Assembly: GCA_017439405.1 (NCBI GenBank)
Contig: JAFSJF010000140.1
Coordinates: forward strand, 1 to 40,621
Reading direction: 5' to 3'
Source: Bacteroidales bacterium
GTDB lineage: Bacteria > Bacteroidota > Bacteroidia > Bacteroidales > F082
Length of the DNA: 40,621 bases
Every line of letters starts with the position of its first letter. Positions within the stretch are counted from its first letter, which is position 1. A model generated the notes under the pieces. The model was not told the DNA's origin. It searched no databases and saw only the letters and a program-made list of their open reading frames with translations. Shown one piece after another: positions 37,962-40,621 of the stretch. The translations under genes were made by a program, and so were the position numbers.

Positions 37962-39671
37962 ATGAAAATACGCCATCTGTTTTTTGGAAGCCTGTTGCTG
38001 GCCTTGGTCGCCTGCAACCATCCTAACCGCGAAGCCCAGAAGTTGCTCCGTCAAGCCGAAGCCGTCGTGGAACCCCATCCCGACAGTGCCTTGCGCCTGA
38101 TTGACAGCGTGATGCACATGGAAGTTTATTTCAGCGAAGCCCAACGCATGGAGATGGCTCTCCTACAAGGCCGCGCCATTTACGGCGCCGACCGCGATGC
38201 CACTGATCCAACTCAATCAAACGGCAACTTCTTGTTAGATAAGGTAATGAACCATACCTATACCTCACCAGATCTTGACCACGCTCCTGCCTATTTTGCC
38301 AAAAAAGGCCAACCCCAGAAGGCGGCTTTGGCCGCGCTTTACAAAGGTTACGACTTGCAGACGATTTATGCCGATAGTTTGGCTTTGCAATCTTTCGAAA
38401 ACGCTGCAGATTTTGCGCTTCGGGCAGGCGATAGCCTCACTGCTGCCCGTGCCTTTTTCCAGAAGGGAAGGCATTTGCATTGGATGGACAGATATGTAGA
38501 GGCAGCTGCGGCCTTGGATTCCGCCGACCGTTATTTTGGCAACCGTTTGTTTGAGAGAGCCTTCGTGCAGAACATGATGGGTTTGAATTATCAGTTTTTG
38601 AACGACTTTGACAATGCCACACTCTGTTTGGCCCAAAGCATTGATTTTGCGACAGAAAGCGGCAACGACGATGCTCTGTGGCGGGCTTTGTTCAACCAAG
38701 GTGTGATGTTGGGCGGCGAGCATTTCGACAATAGGGATGCGGGCTTGGAAGTGTTGAGGCTATTGGAGGCTGAAAACACGGGGTTGAAATTGGCTACCAA
38801 GGCATACGGCATAAAAGAATTGTTTTTTGATCATAATGTCAGACACGATATTAAGCCGGTAAGCGACGATTCGACTGGTTATTATCTCCGAATTTGGGCG
38901 AGGGCAAAATCGCGCAGTCAAAAGTATAAATTTAGTGGTGATGACTTGTTTTCTTGTTATGGCCGACAACATGATCTTGTCCCTGTTTTTTTGTCGCATC
39001 GGATTATATCCGACGAAACATACTATGGTGCGAAATTTGGCGTGGTGCGAAATTATAGCCGTCAGCAACAACGAAACGATTATTTGAACTTGCGAAATGC
39101 GATGGCTGAAAAGCAACTTCAAAAACAACATAAAACACAGATTTTCTGTAGCGTGGCTTTGGCAGCACTCCTTTTAATAATAGCAGCCTTGCTGTTCTGG
39201 CTGAAACGCAAGCCGAAAACGGAAACCGTTGAAACCCAACCCGAGGAGCCGCAGCCGGAAATCCAAGCGCCAGGGCCGGAGCAACCCAAGGAGAATCCTT
39301 TTGTGAAACAAGAACTTACGAGCCGCCTCCGCCTTATCCTTTCCGCCGCCCGCATCGAGAAGAACGCCTACGACCCCAAAATGGAGTGGAGACCCTTGGT
39401 GCGGCAGGTGATGAACGGCAAGGAAACCGCCTATGAGAGTGCCGTGTCGGTCATCGAGGCGGCCTATCCGGGCTTGCAGGCCTTCATCGGCGAGCATTAC
39501 CCCGACCTGAACGAGACGGATTCCAAGGTGTGTCTGCTCTCGTGCAGCGGCCTCACCAACACGGAGATGGGCGACCTGCTCGGCCTGAGCGTCCATTCCA
39601 TCAACAAGAGCCGCAGCGAACTGCGCAAAAAACTGGGCTTTGAGCCGGATGAACTCAAAGACAAACTATAA
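37962..39671 (+). CDS. Membrane-anchored TPR lipoprotein with C-terminal LuxR-like HTH
   Basis: The 569-residue protein starts with a lipoprotein signal (LLLALVACNH, C18) and the family phrase HPDSALRLIDSV. A TPR array follows to about residue 300, then a membrane helix (VALAALLLIIAALLFWL, about 391-408), a Pro/Glu-rich linker (EEPQPEIQAPGPEQP) and a C-terminal domain with YPDLNETDSKVCLLSCSGLT, then EMGDLLGLSVHSINKSRSELRKKLG, a good LuxR-type HTH. The build matches 9602-11197 and the fragment at 6721-7089. Unlike the 9602 copy, no envelope operon follows; the next gene converges and overlaps it by 6 bp. Confidence 0.83.
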   Translation: MKIRHLFFGSLLLALVACNHPNREAQKLLRQAEAVVEPHPDSALRLIDSVMHMEVYFSEAQRMEMALLQGRAIYGADRDATDPTQSNGNFLLDKVMNHTYTSPDLDHAPAYFAKKGQPQKAALAALYKGYDLQTIYADSLALQSFENAADFALRAGDSLTAARAFFQKGRHLHWMDRYVEAAAALDSADRYFGNRLFERAFVQNMMGLNYQFLNDFDNATLCLAQSIDFATESGNDDALWRALFNQGVMLGGEHFDNRDAGLEVLRLLEAENTGLKLATKAYGIKELFFDHNVRHDIKPVSDDSTGYYLRIWARAKSRSQKYKFSGDDLFSCYGRQHDLVPVFLSHRIISDETYYGAKFGVVRNYSRQQQRNDYLNLRNAMAEKQLQKQHKTQIFCSVALAALLLIIAALLFWLKRKPKTETVETQPEEPQPEIQAPGPEQPKENPFVKQELTSRLRLILSAARIEKNAYDPKMEWRPLVRQVMNGKETAYESAVSVIEAAYPGLQAFIGEHYPDLNETDSKVCLLSCSGLTNTEMGDLLGLSVHSINKSRSELRKKLGFEPDELKDKL

Positions 39672-40172
39672 CTCCCTGATTTCCCATTCGGAAAGGCCTG
39701 TGATGTCTGCGATTTCTTCCAACGACATTCCTTTTGCCCTCATATTTCGAGCCATGCCCACAACGCTCTTATACACAATATCTTGCGCATCAACGAACAG
39801 GTCTTCTCCCTTCTCCCATTCAGCCCAATCGGTTTCCGAAAGGTAGGTCTCGACTTGCTTTCTAAATTCAGGAATGTCATTCGTGGCAGTGTCATACAAT
39901 GTTTCCATGATAACATGTGCATAGTCATGAACCAATATATGCCTCATGCTCTCAATCATCTTCCAAGGTGTTTTGGGATGTGCTGCTTTGAAGGCTTTTG
40001 TCAGCATGAAAGCCGCTTCGCCAACCACTTCAACATTCTTCATTACACCAAAATACAATAGCGTATTTGAGGAGAACGCCTCAAGGGTCACACCTTCCAT
40101 GAATTGCGTGACATGATTGGAATACTCGATGATGTCTTCCAACCTTCCTTTATCCCTCGCTCTTTCTCTCAT
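39666..40172 (-). CDS. HEPN-domain toxin (HepT-like) with extra C-terminal segment
   Basis: The 168-residue protein has the HEPN RNase motif R-x4-H-x-Y (RHILVHDY, R77, H82, Y84) after a helical part with VGEAAFMLTKAF. HepT toxins cleave RNA and are blocked by AMP addition from the MNT partner. It is longer than the usual 110-140 residues: the last 25 (MRAKGMSLEEIADITGLSEWEI) look like a small helix-turn-helix tail. It overlaps the MNT gene by 23 bp. Confidence 0.8.
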   Translation of the reverse strand: MRERARDKGRLEDIIEYSNHVTQFMEGVTLEAFSSNTLLYFGVMKNVEVVGEAAFMLTKAFKAAHPKTPWKMIESMRHILVHDYAHVIMETLYDTATNDIPEFRKQVETYLSETDWAEWEKGEDLFVDAQDIVYKSVVGMARNMRAKGMSLEEIADITGLSEWEIREL

Positions 40173-40464
40173 AGATTAATTGTTTATCGCGTTCGACACT
40201 TTCAACAGCGTATGGACGGAGCGATCCGTCCTCGACCAAATCCACTTCACGGCCAAGCAATTCCCTCAAATCCAAGTACATACCACCCATAGTCAACAAA
40301 GTAAACGGCTTTCCTGAACGGTCGGGAACAAAAAGGATGTCCACATCGCTCCAGGGTTTTTCCTCGCCTCGTGCGAAGGAACCGAAAAGCCACGCCTTCA
40401 AGACAGGTTGCGTCTCGAAATACTTGGCGATGGTTTGTATCATGGTCATGGTCTGCGTACTCAT
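40150..40464 (-). CDS. MNT-domain nucleotidyltransferase antitoxin (MntA-like)
   Basis: The 104-residue protein carries the minimal nucleotidyltransferase signature GSFARGEEKPWSDVDIL (G28, S29, D40, D42; GS-x10-D-x-D). In the HEPN/MNT system this enzyme adds AMP to the toxin's active-site Tyr. The first ATG at 40464 is used; ATGs six and eight codons in are alternatives. The antitoxin gene comes first and overlaps the toxin gene, so synthesis is coupled. Confidence 0.85.
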   Translation of the reverse strand: MSTQTMTMIQTIAKYFETQPVLKAWLFGSFARGEEKPWSDVDILFVPDRSGKPFTLLTMGGMYLDLRELLGREVDLVEDGSLRPYAVESVERDKQLIYERKSEG

Positions 40465-40484
40465 AATGAGTTGAATTGATGGTG

Positions 40485-40492
40485 CAAACTTA
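40485..40492 (-). promoter_or_regulatory. -7 box for HEPN/MNT operon
   Basis: Reading leftward, TAAGTTTG matches TAnnTTTG, 20 bp before the ATG at 40464. Confidence 0.55.
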
Positions 40493-40554
40493 CATAAAAA
40501 TCCCGAATTATAAGCCAGATGGATAAAAATCGTGGAAAAGTCAAGGCCACAGCG

Positions 40555-40562
40555 TAACTTTG
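40555..40562 (+). promoter_or_regulatory. -7-like box at the right edge
   Basis: TAACTTTG matches TAnnTTTG and could serve a gene beyond the window. No coding frame can be supported in the last 60 bases. Confidence 0.3.
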
Positions 40563-40621
40563 CAGCCGAACGGGTCGGGCTTCACAGCCACCCAAGTAAC
40601 TAGTTTAATGTATAACCGAGG

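Noticed and set aside
1-40621. tRNA, rRNA or riboswitch genes
   Set aside because: No cloverleaf, rRNA segment or known riboswitch core was recognised on reading; a covariance-model scan would be decisive.

Overview
The window looks like a chromosomal segment of a Bacteroidota bacterium, most probably of the order Bacteroidales. The signs are many -7 promoter boxes of the Bacteroidota form TAnnTTTG, secreted proteins ending in type IX secretion (T9SS) sorting domains, an RprY-like regulator, TPR lipoproteins ending in a DNA-binding-like domain, a GH29 fucosidase and an IS1595-type transposase. I cannot name the genus from sequence alone. No tRNA, rRNA or CRISPR array was seen.

Layout. 1-382: end of an IS1595-like transposase. 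462-5122: an AlbA_2/Schlafen-like ATP-binding regulator (minus), a secreted alpha-L-fucosidase, a tRNA-dihydrouridine synthase (minus) and a CPBP membrane protease. 5209-7089: two decayed genes, one a T9SS cargo with two frameshifts and one a lipoprotein fragment invaded by small palindromic repeats. 7135-9331: RprY-like response regulator (minus) and pgi. 9602-14595: a probable cell-envelope operon headed by a membrane-anchored TPR/HTH lipoprotein, then DUF3244-type small lipoproteins, a putative outer-membrane protein and a T9SS-sorted protein. 14733-17097: an ATPase and a U32 peptidase-like RNA-modification protein.

17178-28783 is the accessory zone. It holds a ParE/RelE toxin-antitoxin pair, a Nim-like flavoprotein, a PHP phosphatase, a DUF4160/DUF2442 pair, a second RelE pair, a small XRE regulator, and an eight-gene run (22257-25846, plus a 48-codon leader ORF). 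That run encodes a PD-(D/E)XK nuclease-like protein, a peptidoglycan-binding inner-membrane protein, a TerB-like protein and several small basic or membrane proteins; I regard it as the best candidate for an undescribed system. Two ATPase-nuclease genes (DUF4143 type) follow. The zone is stitched together by direct repeats. Orphan 3' tails of the PHP phosphatase, of purC and of one ATPase each lie at the far side of accessory genes, and a 66-bp repeat follows two different toxin-antitoxin-like pairs.

28784-36066 returns to core functions: purC and an MscS channel (minus), then an exosortase-like protein, a ROK-family protein, a C69 dipeptidase, rbfA and a LolC/E-type permease. 36108-39671: a 54-bp tandem palindromic repeat in front of an ATPase with DUF234, then a second complete TPR/HTH lipoprotein. 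39666-40464: a HEPN/MNT toxin-antitoxin pair (minus). The last 150 bases hold no gene that I can support.
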